Source of the DNA: Marivirga aurantiaca | GTDB taxonomy: Bacteria; Bacteroidota; Bacteroidia; Cytophagales; Cyclobacteriaceae | Assembly (NCBI RefSeq): GCF_016679925.1 | Contig: NZ_JAEQBW010000007.1 | Span: 124,001-188,000, forward strand | Direction: 5' to 3' | Length of the DNA stretch: 64,000 nucleotides | Shown here: piece by piece, positions 24,217 through 33,974 of the stretch | Layout of the letters: every line of letters starts with the position of its first letter | Position numbering within the stretch: position 1 is the first letter of the stretch | Notes under the pieces: model-generated | What the model saw: only the letters and a program-made list of their open reading frames with translations | What the model was told of the DNA's origin: nothing | Databases searched by the model: none | Position numbers and translations under genes: made by a program

Positions 24217-26571
24217 ATGATAAAAAACTACTTTAAAATCGCCTTAAGAAACCTTTCCAGAAACAAGAGTTTCACATTTCTTAACATAACTGGCCTGGTA
24301 GTTGGTATGGCTGGTGCTATGCTTATCAGTCTGTGGATTATGAGAGAGGTAAGTGTAGACAGATTCCATGAAAAAGGTGAGCAAATATATCAGGCCTGGA
24401 ACAGAAATACCTTTGAAGGCGAAATTTGGTGCTGGAACCAGACCCCCAAACCATTAGCTCCCGTTCTTTATTCAGATTACCCTGAGGTGATTAATTACAC
24501 GCGTCACTATTACCTTGGAAAATTTCTATTCAGTGTAGAAGAGAAGAACTTAAAACAAGAGGCCGCATTTGTTGATTCTACGTTTTTTCAAATGTTCAGT
24601 TTTCCCCTGATAGAGGGAAATCCAAATCAGGTTTTTGCTAACCCTCATTCAGTTGTAATTTCCGAATCTATGGCAACCCGATTATTTGGAAACCAGGACG
24701 CTGTAGGAAAGGTCATTACCACAGATGGGCATTTACCTTTGACCATTACCGGTATTATGCAAGATATCCCCGGTAATACGATATTTGAATTTGATGCACT
24801 TTTACCTTGGTCATTAATGGTTCAAATGGACTACTCAGATGATTATTGGGGGAATAATTCCATCCAGACATATGTTGAACTTGAGGAAAATGTCAATATC
24901 GCGTCACTTAATGACAAAGTGAAAACTGTCACTCAAGAGCATTCTATTGAAGACACCGAAGTTTTTTTATATCCACTGGAAGATCTTCATTTATATTCTG
25001 AGTTTGAAAATGGGATTCCGGTAGGTGGCAAAATAGATAATGTAAAGATGTTTGGGCTGATAGCTATCTTCATTCTTTTAATAGCATGTATCAATTTCAT
25101 GAATTTAAGCACTTCCAGAAGCGAAAAGAGAGCTAAGGAGGTGGGGATTCGTAAAATTTCCGGAGCCAGAAGAGAGATGCTGATTGCTCAATTTATGATG
25201 GAATCAATAATACTGACCATGATCAGTGGTTTGCTGGCCATTCTGCTAGCGCAATTATTACTTCCAATTTTTAACAATATCATTGGGTTGGAATTAGCAG
25301 TTCCTTTTGAAAATATTTGGTTTTGGCTCTCGTTCGGAGGTTTTATTTTATTGACAGGACTACTTGCTGGCAGTTACCCGGCACTATTTCTATCATCCTT
25401 CAAACCCATTAAAGTGCTTAAAGGCACTTTTAAAAATTCAAAGTCCTTATTGGCACCAAGAAAAATCCTGGTAATTGTGCAGTTTACTTTTGCAATAATA
25501 CTTATTGCTTCCACCATTATAGTAAGGCAGCAGATAGAACATGCCCAAAAGAGAGAAAAAGGCTATGACGATTCACAATTAATTTATTTGAGTTACGGAG
25601 AGCAAATGGCAAAAGCATTCCCTGCTTTCCGTGCTGAACTGACGCAAAATGATGCGGTTCATTCCATTACCAGAACCATGTCCCCAGTCACTGAGGGATG
25701 GAGCAATTCCTGGGGCATCACTTGGGATGGCAAAGATCCGGAATCGAAAATAACAATACACAGATTCGGTGTAGATCAGGATGCCGTGAGCACCCTTGGC
25801 TTGGAGCTTGTACAAGGAAGAGAAATTGATATCTCAAAATATGCCACTGATTCATTAGCTGTAGTCTTGAGTGAAGAAGCTGTGAAAGTGATGGGCTTTG
25901 ATGAGCCAATTGGTCAAACTATTTATGATAATAATAAGGCCTGGCAAGTCGTGGGAGTAGTGAAAAATTTTATAAATGGTTCGCCTTTTTCAAAAGATCG
26001 ACCTATGGTAATTGAAGGACCAGAAAGCTGGTTAGGTATTATCCATATTAAACTTAAAAAAGGTGTGCCGGTAAAAGAAAGCTTAGCAAAAGTGGGGGAA
26101 GCCTTTACTCTGCACTATCCTAATATTCCTTTCGAATACGAATTTATTGACGAATCTTTCGCTATGAACTTTGCCAATCAGAAAAGAATAGCCAATCTCA
26201 CATCTATATTCTCGACACTTGCCATCATTATTTCTTGTTTAGGCCTGTTTGGCTTATCAGCGTATGCTGCAGAGCAAAGAAGCAAAGAAATTGGTATAAG
26301 AAAAGTGCTGGGAGCTTCAGTTGCCCGCATTTTAGTCTTGCTTTCCAGTGATTTTGTGAAATTAGTATTCATTGCGATCATCTTAGCCATTCCTATCTCA
26401 TGGTGGCTGATGAGTGAATGGTTGTTAAATTTCTCATATCGCATCTCAATTTCAGTGTATGTTTTTATTGTAACAGCCATTTTGGCTCTAAGTATTGCTG
26501 TTTTAACAATAATAAGCCAAGCCTATAGAACGGCCAATATTAATCCGGTAAACTCCCTTAAAGACGAATAA
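24217..26571 (+). CDS. Double MacB-FtsX permease 3 of the array
   Basis: This is the shortest array member at 784 residues. The first periplasmic domain carries a tryptophan-rich stretch absent from its neighbours (NTFEGEIWCWNQTPKPLAPVL, about 68-88), a possible ligand contact. In the second, the VVGVVKDF motif continues INGSPFSKDRPMVIEGPESW instead of the common NFESLHxxIxPL. Coupling helices are RAKEVGIRKISGARREML and SKEIGIRKVLGASVARI. The C-terminus is INPVNSLKDE. The changes in exposed regions, with conserved coupling helices, fit a shared ATPase but a different partner or ligand. Confidence 0.93.
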   Translation: MIKNYFKIALRNLSRNKSFTFLNITGLVVGMAGAMLISLWIMREVSVDRFHEKGEQIYQAWNRNTFEGEIWCWNQTPKPLAPVLYSDYPEVINYTRHYYLGKFLFSVEEKNLKQEAAFVDSTFFQMFSFPLIEGNPNQVFANPHSVVISESMATRLFGNQDAVGKVITTDGHLPLTITGIMQDIPGNTIFEFDALLPWSLMVQMDYSDDYWGNNSIQTYVELEENVNIASLNDKVKTVTQEHSIEDTEVFLYPLEDLHLYSEFENGIPVGGKIDNVKMFGLIAIFILLIACINFMNLSTSRSEKRAKEVGIRKISGARREMLIAQFMMESIILTMISGLLAILLAQLLLPIFNNIIGLELAVPFENIWFWLSFGGFILLTGLLAGSYPALFLSSFKPIKVLKGTFKNSKSLLAPRKILVIVQFTFAIILIASTIIVRQQIEHAQKREKGYDDSQLIYLSYGEQMAKAFPAFRAELTQNDAVHSITRTMSPVTEGWSNSWGITWDGKDPESKITIHRFGVDQDAVSTLGLELVQGREIDISKYATDSLAVVLSEEAVKVMGFDEPIGQTIYDNNKAWQVVGVVKNFINGSPFSKDRPMVIEGPESWLGIIHIKLKKGVPVKESLAKVGEAFTLHYPNIPFEYEFIDESFAMNFANQKRIANLTSIFSTLAIIISCLGLFGLSAYAAEQRSKEIGIRKVLGASVARILVLLSSDFVKLVFIAIILAIPISWWLMSEWLLNFSYRISISVYVFIVTAILALSIAVLTIISQAYRTANINPVNSLKDE

Positions 26572-26596
26572 ACGTATTTATTTAATAATTGAAATC

Positions 26597-28990
26597 ATGT
26601 GGAAAAACTATTTTAAAATCGCCTATAGAAACCTGTGGAAAAATAAAACTTATTCCACCATCAACATATTGGGACTTACCCTGGGCATCACTTGCAGCAG
26701 CTTGCTTTTTATGCTGGTGATTGATGAGTTTTCATTTGACGGTATGTATGATAAAAAAGACAGATTATACCGGCTTATTGAAGTAAATACAACAGCAGAA
26801 GAAACCAGGGAGTTTGGAATGGTGCCCGGTCCGACCGGAAAAACCTTGAGTGATGAGTATGCTGAAATAGAAAACTACACACGCTTATATAAATTTGGAG
26901 GTCAAATAGTTTTTCAGCACAATGAGGAGGCGTATCAGGAGCGGGATTATTATTTTGCTGAAGACAATTTCTTTGAACTTTTTAATCTGGAGTGGATTGC
27001 AGGAGATCCTGCCACGGCATTGCAAAAACCTTTTGCTGTGGTGATAGATGAAGAGTGGGCATTACGTTTGTTTGGCACTACAGAGGCTTTAGGGAAGACC
27101 TTGGATTCCGGTGGAGATACAGATTTTCTGGTGACGGGAGTCATTAAAAAACTACCTCAAAATTCCCACATTCAATATAAAATACTAGTAGGATTACCCA
27201 CCGATTGGGATTTTTATAAGGAAATAGCCAATAGCTGGGATCGATATGGAGCCTATACTTATTTGTTGCTTCAGGAAAATGCCAAACCTGAAAGTATTCA
27301 TCAAAAGATGAAAGGTTTTGTGGCAAATCATTTTGAAGATCCTCAACAACATGATTTTTACTTACAGCCCTTATCTGATATTCATTTTAATTCTGCAGGT
27401 ATTGAATACGCCAGCGATACCAATAGAGGTCAAATCACCTATGCTTATATTTTTATGGCGATTGGTTTTTTTATGCTTTTAATAGCCTGTATTAACTACA
27501 TGAATTTGGCCACTGCTAAATCATTGCATCGTGGAAAAGAAATTGGCATCAGAAAAGTATCAGGAGCTTTTAGGCATCAATTAGTTTCCCAGTTTTTGTC
27601 TGAATCAGTCTTATTCGCCTTCATAGCCTTGATACTGTCTGTATTTTTGGTGGATTTGTTACTGCCTTATTTCAATGAGCTGACTAATAAACAATTTGTT
27701 TTTAATGTAGAGACCTTTGGAAGCATCTTTTTCCTGATATTTTCTATCACTATTATTGTGGGGCTACTTTCCGGTAGCTATCCGGCTATATTGATGTCAC
27801 GCTTAAAGCCAACCAGCATCCTGAAAGGAGCTATGAAAAGTAGCAAAAGCAGTGTGGTATTGAGGAAAGTATTGGTGAGTACACAATTCACCTTATCCAT
27901 CATTATGATCATAGCCACCATAGTAGCTTACAGACAATTGAATTATGTTCAGAATGTTCCGCTAGGCTTTGAAAATGAGCAGATGTTGATAGTGGACATA
28001 AACAGTGGTGAAGTAAGGGAACGATTTGAAACAATAAAATCGGAATTTGCCAATTCTCCTTATGTGGAAGGTGTGGCAGTATCTTCAAGGGTGCCTGGTG
28101 AGTGGAAGTCCATACAGGAAGTTTATACCAAGAATTTTGGAAGTGCTGATTCGATGAAAATGAACTATATAGGTTTTGATGCTGATATGATCAACTTATA
28201 TAAAATGCAATTGATAGAAGGTGAAAATTTTACAGGAAATAACAAAACAGATTCCCTGCATATTATCATTAATGAAACGGCCGCTCAAATCTTAAATCTT
28301 GACGATCCTATTGGTAAATTTCTGGAACTTAGTGATGATGGTATTAGCCAGCAATTACAAATTGCAGGAGTAGTAAAGGATTTCAATTTTCAATCATTAC
28401 ACAATAAAGTGGGGCCTATGATATTGGGCTATCGTGCCAATGCATTTCAAAGTATCGATTATTTCTCATTAAAATTTAATGCTGAACATACCGAAGAAGT
28501 ACTTGCTCATGCTGAGGAAGTGCACAAAATTTTTGATACCCGTTCTTCAATGGAATACCATTTTCTGGATGAACAATGGGCTGCATTTTATAAAGAAGAT
28601 AGGAGGGTAAGTAATGTGTTTGCGATTGGTGGGGGAGTAACCATCTTCATTGCCTGTTTAGGTTTATTTGGCCTGGCTTCTTTTGTTATTCAACAGCGCA
28701 CCAAGGAAATCGGTATCCGCAAAGTATTAGGGGCTGAGGTGACAACTATTGTAGGCTTACTTTCCAAAGACTTCTTAAAACTGATATTGATTTCGATTTT
28801 AATTGCAGTACCTATTTCCTGGTATGCTATGGATAAATGGCTACAGGATTTTGCCTATAGAGTAGATGTAAGTTGGTGGATATTCGCAGGCTCCGGACTA
28901 ATAGTTATGGTATTTGCTTTGTTTACCATCAGTTTCCAGTCCTTAAAAGTTGCTTATACGAACCCCGTAGATTCATTAAAAAGAGAATAA
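26597..28990 (+). CDS. Double MacB-FtsX permease 4 of the array
   Basis: This 797-residue member begins MWKNYFKIAYRNLWKNKTYSTINILGLTLGITCSSLL. Its first domain shows DNFFELFNLEWIAGDPATAL and VTGVIKKLPQNSHIQYKIL. The middle helices carry LLIACINYMNLATAKSLHRGKEIGIRKVSGAFRHQL, and the last coupling region is RTKEIGIRKVLGAEVTTIVGLLSKDF. It resembles permease 6 most in its C-terminal quarter (VGLLSKDFLKLIL, WLQDFAYRVDVSWW). It ends NPVDSLKRE and is followed after 32 bp by permease 5. Confidence 0.93.
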   Translation: MWKNYFKIAYRNLWKNKTYSTINILGLTLGITCSSLLFMLVIDEFSFDGMYDKKDRLYRLIEVNTTAEETREFGMVPGPTGKTLSDEYAEIENYTRLYKFGGQIVFQHNEEAYQERDYYFAEDNFFELFNLEWIAGDPATALQKPFAVVIDEEWALRLFGTTEALGKTLDSGGDTDFLVTGVIKKLPQNSHIQYKILVGLPTDWDFYKEIANSWDRYGAYTYLLLQENAKPESIHQKMKGFVANHFEDPQQHDFYLQPLSDIHFNSAGIEYASDTNRGQITYAYIFMAIGFFMLLIACINYMNLATAKSLHRGKEIGIRKVSGAFRHQLVSQFLSESVLFAFIALILSVFLVDLLLPYFNELTNKQFVFNVETFGSIFFLIFSITIIVGLLSGSYPAILMSRLKPTSILKGAMKSSKSSVVLRKVLVSTQFTLSIIMIIATIVAYRQLNYVQNVPLGFENEQMLIVDINSGEVRERFETIKSEFANSPYVEGVAVSSRVPGEWKSIQEVYTKNFGSADSMKMNYIGFDADMINLYKMQLIEGENFTGNNKTDSLHIIINETAAQILNLDDPIGKFLELSDDGISQQLQIAGVVKDFNFQSLHNKVGPMILGYRANAFQSIDYFSLKFNAEHTEEVLAHAEEVHKIFDTRSSMEYHFLDEQWAAFYKEDRRVSNVFAIGGGVTIFIACLGLFGLASFVIQQRTKEIGIRKVLGAEVTTIVGLLSKDFLKLILISILIAVPISWYAMDKWLQDFAYRVDVSWWIFAGSGLIVMVFALFTISFQSLKVAYTNPVDSLKRE

Positions 28991-29022
28991 TCAATAACCT
29001 ACTTGATATAAAACCCAAAGCT

Positions 29023-31476
29023 ATGTGGAAAAACTATCTTAAAATCGCTTTTAGAAATCTCATTAAAAACAAGTTATACACGGGAATTAACCTCTTCGGG
29101 CTTTCCGTAGGTTTGGGAGTGAGCATTCTTATCCTGTTGTTTATTCAATATGAAAACTCATTTGATCAATTTCATGAAAATGAAGAGCGTATAGGCAGGG
29201 TTTTGTGGGTTGGAGAAGATGAAGATGGTACTTTGAGCCAGACCGCATCTGCACCTATGGCTGTACCTCATGCATTGAAAGAGAATTTTGAGGAAGTATT
29301 GGGTACAACCCATTTTGTTGATACTGAGAATCTCACCAAAATTGAGGGTGGTGAAACAGCTTTGCTTCAATCTGCTTCCATTGTAGGAGAAGACTTCTTG
29401 AAGATATTCTCTTTTCCTATTATCAAGGGAGATCCTAACCCAATAGCTGGAAAAAATACAATTGCCATAACAGCCTCTACAGCTACTAAATATTTTGGTA
29501 AAGAGGAAGCAATAGGGAAGATATTACTGATCCAGTTGGGGCCTGAATACCAGCCGTATAAGGTACGCGACATCTTGAAAGACCCTCCTAAAAAATCCAG
29601 CATTCAATTTGAAATATTAATGTCTGAACAAAACCTGTCAGCTTTTATAGAGGAAAGACAGCTGGAAAACTGGGAGATCACTTATGGAGAAAGTTATGTG
29701 AGTATGAAAGAGGGGTATACCCTTGCCAGTTTAGAAGAAAAAGTGCCTTCACTCATAAAAAGTGCTATAGGACAAGAGGATTTTGAAGAAGAGTATTATG
29801 ACCTGGATTTTCAACCTATCGAGTCTGTTCATTTGAATCCTGAAGTGACAGGAGGAATTCTTGAAACCACAGACCCCCAGCTTCTGTGGATACTGTTCAG
29901 TGTTTCCATCATGATTCTCCTGATTGCCTGTATTAATTTTACTACCATGGCCATAGGAAGATCGGCCACCAGGGCAAAGGAAGTTGGCGTGAGAAAGACC
30001 ATGGGTGCGGCATATAAGCAATTATTCGGGCAATTTATGACTGAATCATTCATCATTACTATCCTCTCAACATTATTGGGAGTACTTCTTGCTCAATTGC
30101 TGTTGCCGGTTTTTAATAGTTTGTTCGAAAAATCATTGGTCATAGCATTTGAGCCAGTGCAAATATTGATTGTTTGTGCGCTCATGTTGCTAATCACCTT
30201 TATTGCAGGTGCTTATCCTGCATTGTTTTTGTCCAATCTTCGTCCTATTCAGGTGCTGAAAGGAAATTTACAGATGAACTTTGGTAAGCAAAACCTAAGA
30301 AAAGGATTAGTAGGTCTGCAGTTTTTCATTTCATTATTTCTGATTGCCTGTACTTTAATCATGTACAAGCAAATGCAACAAATCAACCAGTACGATTTGG
30401 GCTTTACAAAGGACAATATTATAGAGGTAAAAATACCGCCAGTACCTTCCGAAAATTTTATAACAGCACTTGAAAATAGCTTTAAAAAGGGCGAAAGATT
30501 TAAACTGGCCATAAAAAGGAGGAAAGAAGTAGAGAATGCAGGTTTGGCCATCAGTACCTATGGAAATAATAGTTGGTGGAATGCGGGATTTGCTGATAGT
30601 GACGGAAATATGTTCTACTACCGCCTTAATTTTATTGATACACATTATGCAGAGGTATTAGGACTCCAATTTGAGCAAGGTCGTAATCTGTCAGAAAAAT
30701 TCCCATCAGACAGTTCTGCTTTTATTATTAACGAAGCATTTGTGCATGCTTCTAAGATGGAGAACCCTTTGCAGGATCAGGTAGGACCAGCGGGTAAATA
30801 TAATGACCATCGAATTATAGGGGTGGTAAAGGACTTCCATCATGCATCCTTATACAGTAAAATTGAACCAGTGATGATGACAATGAATCCTGAATTGGCA
30901 CTTTCAGGCATTAATTCTCTTAATATACCTGGATCATTAGGCCCAACATTGCTGGTAAAATCCAGCTCAGATGATTTTCAGACCCTGATTAGTGTGCTTA
31001 AAGAGGAATGGACACAATTATACCCTTCAGAACCATTTGAGTATAGTTTCTTTGATGAATCCATTCAAAAACAATATCAGGCAGATGAGCGATTGGGGAA
31101 ATTGGTAGGGCTGTCTGCCATAATAGCTGTAATTATTGCAGCTCTGGGGCTATTTGCTCTGGCTTCATTGTCAATTACCGGGCGAATGAAAGAGATAGGA
31201 ATCCGAAAAGTGATGGGAGCTTCGGCTTATAACATCTCCTTAATGTTCAATAAGGAATTTCTGAAAATTACTTTAATAGGCATTATTCTGGCTATGCCTT
31301 TTAGCTATTGGTTGATGAATAAATGGCTGGAACAGTTTGAAATAAAATCTACTCCAGGTGCAGGCATTTTTATTATTACAGTAACGATTGGAGTATTTTT
31401 CACCATTTTCATTGTGTCCTTACAAACAGTAAAGGCAAGTTTAATGAACCCGGTGAAGAGTTTGAAGGAGGAATGA
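29023..31476 (+). CDS. Double MacB-FtsX permease 5 of the array
   Basis: The proper start is the ATG at 29023 (MWKNYLKIAFRNLIKNKLYTGINLFGLSVGLG), giving 817 residues. The frame is open further upstream into permease 4, but that extension is not family sequence. Special traits are IGRVLWVGEDEDGTLSQTASAPMAVPHAL in the first domain and FTTMAIGRSATRAKEVGVRKTMGAAYKQLF at the first coupling helix. The second domain has an insert with basic residues (KKGERFKLAIKRRKEVENA). The last coupling helix, GRMKEIGIRKVMGASAYNISLMFNKEF, differs from the LLSKDF type. It ends NPVKSLKEE, and the gap to permease 6 (58 bp) is the longest in the array. Confidence 0.93.
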   Translation: MWKNYLKIAFRNLIKNKLYTGINLFGLSVGLGVSILILLFIQYENSFDQFHENEERIGRVLWVGEDEDGTLSQTASAPMAVPHALKENFEEVLGTTHFVDTENLTKIEGGETALLQSASIVGEDFLKIFSFPIIKGDPNPIAGKNTIAITASTATKYFGKEEAIGKILLIQLGPEYQPYKVRDILKDPPKKSSIQFEILMSEQNLSAFIEERQLENWEITYGESYVSMKEGYTLASLEEKVPSLIKSAIGQEDFEEEYYDLDFQPIESVHLNPEVTGGILETTDPQLLWILFSVSIMILLIACINFTTMAIGRSATRAKEVGVRKTMGAAYKQLFGQFMTESFIITILSTLLGVLLAQLLLPVFNSLFEKSLVIAFEPVQILIVCALMLLITFIAGAYPALFLSNLRPIQVLKGNLQMNFGKQNLRKGLVGLQFFISLFLIACTLIMYKQMQQINQYDLGFTKDNIIEVKIPPVPSENFITALENSFKKGERFKLAIKRRKEVENAGLAISTYGNNSWWNAGFADSDGNMFYYRLNFIDTHYAEVLGLQFEQGRNLSEKFPSDSSAFIINEAFVHASKMENPLQDQVGPAGKYNDHRIIGVVKDFHHASLYSKIEPVMMTMNPELALSGINSLNIPGSLGPTLLVKSSSDDFQTLISVLKEEWTQLYPSEPFEYSFFDESIQKQYQADERLGKLVGLSAIIAVIIAALGLFALASLSITGRMKEIGIRKVMGASAYNISLMFNKEFLKITLIGIILAMPFSYWLMNKWLEQFEIKSTPGAGIFIITVTIGVFFTIFIVSLQTVKASLMNPVKSLKEE

Positions 31477-31534
31477 AATTAGGAGTTACAAGCTAAATCC
31501 TAACTCAAATATTTTCAATGTAACATCAGAAATT

Positions 31535-33955
31535 ATGTTAAAAAACTATATCAAAATCGCCTGGAGGAATCTCCTTAAAAATAAAGTTTACTCATTCATC
31601 AATATTTCCGGATTGGGAATAGGCATTGCATGTTGCTTTATGATTTTCATGTACGTACAGGATGAACTTTCCTATGATCAATACCATGAAAAAAAGGATC
31701 GGATTTACCGTGTCCTGCATGGATTTAATGAATCATCCGAATCTGATAATGTAAAACCGGATTATTATGAAGTATGGGGAAATGCCCCTGTAGGGCAGGC
31801 CCTGGCTAGTGATTTTCAGGAGATTGAGAAGGTAGTTCAATTCTCCGGAAGGGCAGATATTTTATTGAGAAATGGTGAAAAGATGTTTCAGGAAGATGGT
31901 ATATTCTTTATGGATTCCACCGTTTTTGATGTGTTTAGCTGGAAATTAATAAAAGGAGATCCGCAAAAAGCTTTAGTAGCACCTTATAGCATTGTGTTGA
32001 CTGAAACAACAGCCAAAAAGTACTTTGGTGATGAAGACCCAATGGGTAAAACTCTGGATGGAGATCCTTCGGGAGGCAGATCTAACAAAGGAATATATAC
32101 TGTTACAGGAGTAATGGAAGATGTACCGGAGAACTCTCATTTTAAGTTTAATACTTTACTTTCTATGAGTACATTTTATCAGTCAAGACCAGGTGTATTT
32201 GATCAATGGGGTTATGTCGATTTTTACACTTACTTTCTTGTAAATGACCAATTCAATCCTGAAGACTTTGAGCAAAGAATCCCCGATTTTCTGGAAAGAA
32301 GAGTAGGGGACACACGTCCTGGCTATACTATAAGCATTGAATCCTTAAATGACACTTATCTTGGTTCTACAGCCTTGAGGCAGCCGGGAGAGCTTGGAAG
32401 CATGTCCAATATCTACATTTTCTCAATCATTGGCTTATTTATTTTGGTTATTGCCATTATCAATTTCATGAATCTATCTACAGCTCGCTCTATGGAAAGA
32501 GGCAAGGAAGTAGGTATTAGAAAAACCATAGGAGCTGACAGAAAAGGCTTGATATTTCAATTCCTGGGAGAATCACTCATTATCGTTGTTATTGCTTCTG
32601 TGCTTGCATCGATCTTAGTCACCATTATGTTGCCTTTCATGGCAGATTTAACTGCAAAATCCTTTGACATAAGCATGTTCATTTCATGGGGAATGTTTCC
32701 TGTTTTTCTTGGTATTATTCTTTTGATAGGATTAATAGCAGGCTCATACCCTTCTTTTGTTTTATCCAGCTTCAAGCCGGCAGCCATTTTAAAAGGAACG
32801 AGCCTTAAAGAAGTCGGAGGAGTTTCCTTAAGGAAAGGATTAGTGATTTTTCAATTCACTTTATCTATTATTCTTATCTCCGGTACCATCATAGTGTACA
32901 CCCAGATGGAGCATATTTTGGAGAAAAACCTCGGTTTTGATCAGGAAAGGATGTTGGTGCTGGATTATAATTATGATGTGGAAGTCAATAAAAAATTGGA
33001 TAACCTCAAAAATGAGATGGAAGCCATTCCTTCAGTGCTCTCAATGGCTGCTGCCAGGAGTGTACCCGGAAGTTATTTCCCTAAAGCTGGTACTACTATA
33101 GAAACTGAAAGTGGGGAATTAAGAGAAGAGATTCAGCCTATTTTTCAGGTAGATGTAGATTTTATTCCGCAAATGGGGCTTGAATTGGTTGAAGGAAGAG
33201 GATATTCCCGTGATTTTCCCTCAGATTTAGATAATGCTTTGGTAGTTAATGAATCAGCCGCAAGACAATATGGCTATTCAAATCCGGCAGACATTGTAGG
33301 TAAGAAGTTCTCTCAATGGGGAAAAGAAGGACAAGTGATTGGAGTAGTAAAAGATTTCAATTATGAATCCCTTCATAAAAAAATTGAGCCCCTTACCTTA
33401 ATGCTGGAACGTTTCGCCAGCAGGTTTATAATTTTAAAAGTCAATTCCGATGATTTACCAGCCACCATTGCTTCTGTTGAGTCCGTATGGGAATCCATTG
33501 CACCACATCGTCCTTTTCTTTACAGTTTTTTGGATGATGATTTCAATAAGCAGTACATAGCTGATTTTAGATTCAAAAAGCTATTTACCGTTTTTTCAAT
33601 ATTGGCGATTCTTATTTCATGCCTGGGTTTATTAGGTTTGGCCACTTATACGGCTGAAACCAGAACAAAAGAAATTGGCATTCGCAAAGTGTTGGGAGCA
33701 GGTGTGTCCAATATCGTGGGTTTACTTTCAAAAGATTTTATCAAACTGGTATTGGTTGCTATTGTTATAGCTACGCCTATTTCCTGGCATGCCATGAACC
33801 TCTGGCTGGAAGATTTTGCCTTCAGGGTAAATGTAAATTGGTGGACCTATGCCACAGCAGGTTTACTGGCAATAATAGTGGCATTGTTAACAATAAGTTT
33901 TCAATCTATAAAGGCAGCTTTAATGAATCCTGTTAAGTCTTTAAAAAATGAGTAG
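31535..33955 (+). CDS. Double MacB-FtsX permease 6 of the array
   Basis: This 806-residue copy starts MLKNYIKIAWRNLLKNKVYSFINISGLGIGIACCFMIFMYVQDELSYDQYHEK. It is a good example of the family consensus: FDVFSWKLIKGDPQKALVAPYSIVLTE, VTGVMEDVPENSHFKFN, IINFMNLSTARSMERGKEVGIRKTIGADRKGL and RTKEIGIRKVLGAGVSNIVGLLSKDF. The first domain has a glycine/serine loop, DGDPSGGRSNKG. Its 3' end and the 19-bp spacer to permease 7 contain AATGAGTAGATTCTAATC, which recurs at the permease 7/8 junction. Confidence 0.93.
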   Translation: MLKNYIKIAWRNLLKNKVYSFINISGLGIGIACCFMIFMYVQDELSYDQYHEKKDRIYRVLHGFNESSESDNVKPDYYEVWGNAPVGQALASDFQEIEKVVQFSGRADILLRNGEKMFQEDGIFFMDSTVFDVFSWKLIKGDPQKALVAPYSIVLTETTAKKYFGDEDPMGKTLDGDPSGGRSNKGIYTVTGVMEDVPENSHFKFNTLLSMSTFYQSRPGVFDQWGYVDFYTYFLVNDQFNPEDFEQRIPDFLERRVGDTRPGYTISIESLNDTYLGSTALRQPGELGSMSNIYIFSIIGLFILVIAIINFMNLSTARSMERGKEVGIRKTIGADRKGLIFQFLGESLIIVVIASVLASILVTIMLPFMADLTAKSFDISMFISWGMFPVFLGIILLIGLIAGSYPSFVLSSFKPAAILKGTSLKEVGGVSLRKGLVIFQFTLSIILISGTIIVYTQMEHILEKNLGFDQERMLVLDYNYDVEVNKKLDNLKNEMEAIPSVLSMAAARSVPGSYFPKAGTTIETESGELREEIQPIFQVDVDFIPQMGLELVEGRGYSRDFPSDLDNALVVNESAARQYGYSNPADIVGKKFSQWGKEGQVIGVVKDFNYESLHKKIEPLTLMLERFASRFIILKVNSDDLPATIASVESVWESIAPHRPFLYSFLDDDFNKQYIADFRFKKLFTVFSILAILISCLGLLGLATYTAETRTKEIGIRKVLGAGVSNIVGLLSKDFIKLVLVAIVIATPISWHAMNLWLEDFAFRVNVNWWTYATAGLLAIIVALLTISFQSIKAALMNPVKSLKNE

Positions 33956-33974
33956 ATTCTAATCATATATCATC

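Noticed and set aside
28873-29022. Upstream extension of permease 5 into the end of permease 4
   Set aside because: The extra 50 residues are out of frame with and overlap permease 4 and do not resemble permease N-termini; ATG 29023 gives the standard MWKNYLKIAFRN start.
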